Notes under the pieces: model-generated
Database searches by the model: none
Told to the model about the DNA's origin: nothing
The model's input: only the letters and a program-made list of their open reading frames with translations
NCBI RefSeq assembly: GCF_028863665.1
Contig: NZ_JARBFX010000001.1
Span: forward strand, 124,001 to 188,000
Source: Aquabacter sediminis
GTDB taxonomy: Bacteria > Pseudomonadota > Alphaproteobacteria > Rhizobiales > Xanthobacteraceae
DNA: 64,000 nt
Direction: 5' to 3'
Position numbers and translations under genes: made by a program
Shown here: piece after piece, positions 62,394 through 64,000 of the stretch
Position numbering within the stretch: position 1 is the first letter of the stretch
How the letters are laid out: each line of letters starts with the position of its first letter

Positions 62394-64000
62394 GTGGTCA
62401 ATACTGTCTATGCGACCAAGAATGGGGACATCGTTCAAGGGGATCCCGGCCCGAATATCCTCTACGGCACCGATCAGACGCAGACTGCCAATTATTCCAA
62501 CCTGACCATCAATGGGGCAGGCGCCGAAGACACCATATATGGCGCCAGCATGACCGCCTCCAGCGCCTATGGGAATGCGGGGGACGATGTCCTCTACGCC
62601 GGCACGTCCACCAACTCATCTTACTATGGCGGCATCGGCAACGACAGCTTCAACGGCGACTCGTCGGTCGGCAACACCTTCTACGGTGACGCCGGCGCCG
62701 ACACCTTCAATGGCGGGAACGCAGTGAATGCGACCGTCTATGGGGGCGCCGGAGCCAATGTCTATTATGGCGACAATGCCTCCGGCACCCTCACTTATTA
62801 TGGCGGCAATGACGGCAATACGGTTCAGGCGGGTGCCTTGGCGGAGGGCTCCACCCTCAACGCCTCTGGCGGCACCGGCACTGACACCTTCTATGGCAAC
62901 ACCGCCCAGGGCGAGGTGACATTTTCCGGCGGAGACGGCAACGATGTCTATTATTCAGGCTCCGCTGCCGATGTCACCATCACCGACAGCTCCGGAACCG
63001 ACAGCCTCTATATTGACGGCACCCAGAACCTCTACACCACCTCAACTGTTGACGACACGCTCACCATTGCCAGCACGGCTCTCGACCAGACGCTGGTGAC
63101 GCAAGGTGTCGAGGATTTCTATTTCAGCGACGGCAATGGGGGCTGGCTGCACTACACCTATGAGGAACTCTCGACGCACACCTTCTACGCGTCGGAGGAC
63201 GGCGAGACGATCAACGGGACCATTGCGGCCGAGACCCTCTACGGCACCAATGAGGACGGGACCGCGCAGTATTCGAACCTGACCATCAATGCAGCCGGCG
63301 GTGACGACACCCTCTATGGCAGCAACATGGTCGCCTCCAGCGCCTATGGCAATGCGGGGAATGACAGCCTTTATGCCGGGACCTCCGTCGATTCCAACTA
63401 TTATGGCGGCACCGGAAACGACACCTTCCACGGCGACAGTGCGCAGAACGCGACCTTTTATGGCGACGGGGTTCTGGACACCTTCCATGCGGACTCGTCG
63501 ACGGACTCCGCCTTCTATGGCGGGGCGGGCATCAGCGTCTTCTATGGCGAGAACGCCACGGGCGCCGTCGAGTTCTATGGTGGGGATGCCGGCAACACCG
63601 TCTATGCCGGCACGCTCGCGAGCGGCAGCCTGAGCGCCTCTGGCGGCGCCGGCACTGACACCTTCTATGGCGACACCGCCGAGGGCGAGGTGACATTTTC
63701 CGGCGGGGACGGCAACGATGTCTATTATGCAGGCTCCGCTGCCGATGTGACCATCACCGACAGCGCCGGCACCGACAGCCTCTATATTGACGGCACCCAG
63801 AACCTCTACACCACCTCAACTGTTGGCGACACGCTCACCATTTCCAGCACGGCTCTCGACCAGACGCTGGTGACGCAAGGTGTCGAGGACTTCTATTTCA
63901 GCGACGGAAATGGGGGCTGGCTCCACTACACCTATGATGAACTCTCGACGCACACCTTCTACGCGTCGGAAGACGGCGAGACGATCAACGGGACCATTGC
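62394..64000 (+). CDS. Large RTX-like beta-repeat protein, N-terminal part (runs off window)
   Basis: This is an open frame of at least 535 codons, from GTG 62394 behind GGGGGGCGGGC, with no stop before the window edge. It has no signal peptide, as expected for a type I-secreted protein. Composition is very rich in Gly, Asp, Asn, Ser, Thr and Tyr, with many RTX-like units such as YYGGIGNDSFNGD, FYGDAGADTFNGG and FSGGDGNDVYY that recur every ~18-20 residues. These are likely to fold as a calcium-dependent parallel beta-roll. A higher-order module of ~258 residues repeats twice here and continues past the edge; each ends TLDQTLVTQGVEDFYFSDG-like then WLHYTYEEL. The likely role is a cell-surface or extracellular protein. 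No transport genes are in view. Confidence 0.8.
   Translation, partial: MVNTVYATKNGDIVQGDPGPNILYGTDQTQTANYSNLTINGAGAEDTIYGASMTASSAYGNAGDDVLYAGTSTNSSYYGGIGNDSFNGDSSVGNTFYGDAGADTFNGGNAVNATVYGGAGANVYYGDNASGTLTYYGGNDGNTVQAGALAEGSTLNASGGTGTDTFYGNTAQGEVTFSGGDGNDVYYSGSAADVTITDSSGTDSLYIDGTQNLYTTSTVDDTLTIASTALDQTLVTQGVEDFYFSDGNGGWLHYTYEELSTHTFYASEDGETINGTIAAETLYGTNEDGTAQYSNLTINAAGGDDTLYGSNMVASSAYGNAGNDSLYAGTSVDSNYYGGTGNDTFHGDSAQNATFYGDGVLDTFHADSSTDSAFYGGAGISVFYGENATGAVEFYGGDAGNTVYAGTLASGSLSASGGAGTDTFYGDTAEGEVTFSGGDGNDVYYAGSAADVTITDSAGTDSLYIDGTQNLYTTSTVGDTLTISSTALDQTLVTQGVEDFYFSDGNGGWLHYTYDELSTHTFYASEDGETINGTI
62913..63226 (+). repeat. Copy 1 of a 314-bp near-identical intragenic repeat
   Basis: Second half of the first ~258-residue module, from GAGGTGACATTTTCC to GGGACCATTGC. 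It matches 63687-64000 without gaps, with about a dozen substitutions counted by eye, most of them silent or conservative. Confidence 0.9.
63687..64000 (+). repeat. Copy 2 of the 314-bp intragenic repeat
   Basis: Same segment exactly 774 bases downstream, keeping the reading frame (258 codons). Changes visible at protein level include YYSG to YYAG, DSSG to DSAG, TVDD to TVGD, IAST to ISST and YEEL to YDEL. The copy reaches the window end, so further modules may follow. Confidence 0.9.

Noticed and set aside
62381-62689. 102-codon Arg/Cys-rich frame at the start of the repeat gene
   Set aside because: It is a +2 shadow of the repeat protein. The true frame starting at 62394 is open for at least 535 codons and has repeat periodicity.

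Overview
The window is GC-rich, densely coded chromosomal DNA of an alphaproteobacterium. The gene complement points to Hyphomicrobiales, most plausibly Xanthobacteraceae. This rests on the conserved blocks lexA-moeA-moaC-trpCDG and ihfA-MerR-fabH-plsX-DUF177, on an Irr-type iron box in front of bfr/bfd, on GTTC-N7-GTTC LexA boxes, on DUF1489, and on paired phasins. It is an inference from gene content, not a database match. No phage, transposon or CRISPR array is visible.

Layout. Positions 1-8.8 kb hold the end of gatA, a chorismate mutase, a glycosyltransferase, gatB, a small secreted protein, lipB, tRNA-Leu(GAG), two tandem secreted polysaccharide deacetylases and mgtE. Positions 8.8-19 kb hold a GGDEF-EAL protein, isovaleryl-CoA dehydrogenase, a YdcF-like protein, DUF3253, a GST, DUF1489, a sulfur pair (cysK, sseA) and a photolyase. 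Positions 19-25.7 kb hold glutaminase, thrC, an M16 peptidase, a GNAT acetyltransferase and an AsmA-like protein. Positions 25.7-29.7 kb form an iron island: an Fbp-type permease and binding protein, bacterioferritin and Bfd, with three matching TTAGA-N5-TCTAA palindromes.

Positions 29.9-33.7 kb hold an unusual PAS histidine kinase with a degenerate ATPase domain, then two phasins separated by a strong inverted repeat. Positions 34-41 kb hold the ADP-heptose and inner-core LPS operon (waaF, waaC, hldD, hldE), cobP and UDP-glucose dehydrogenase. Positions 41-45.4 kb hold an MBL-fold hydrolase, tRNA-Pro(GGG), a Na/Pi cotransporter and RlpA. Positions 45.4-50.6 kb are a minus-strand lipid/nucleoid block (DUF177, plsX, fabH, ihfA and a MerR regulator with a very long tail), with a cytochrome bc1 assembly chaperone at its head. 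Positions 50.8-62.2 kb hold bamE, tpiA, ppiD, trpE, trpG, trpD, trpC, two DUF2147 proteins, moaC, moeA and lexA.

The last 1.6 kb is the start of a large Gly/Asp/Asn/Tyr-rich, RTX-like protein. It is built of about 258-residue modules whose second halves are nearly identical at DNA level. It has no stop codon before the window ends and is the most unusual object here.
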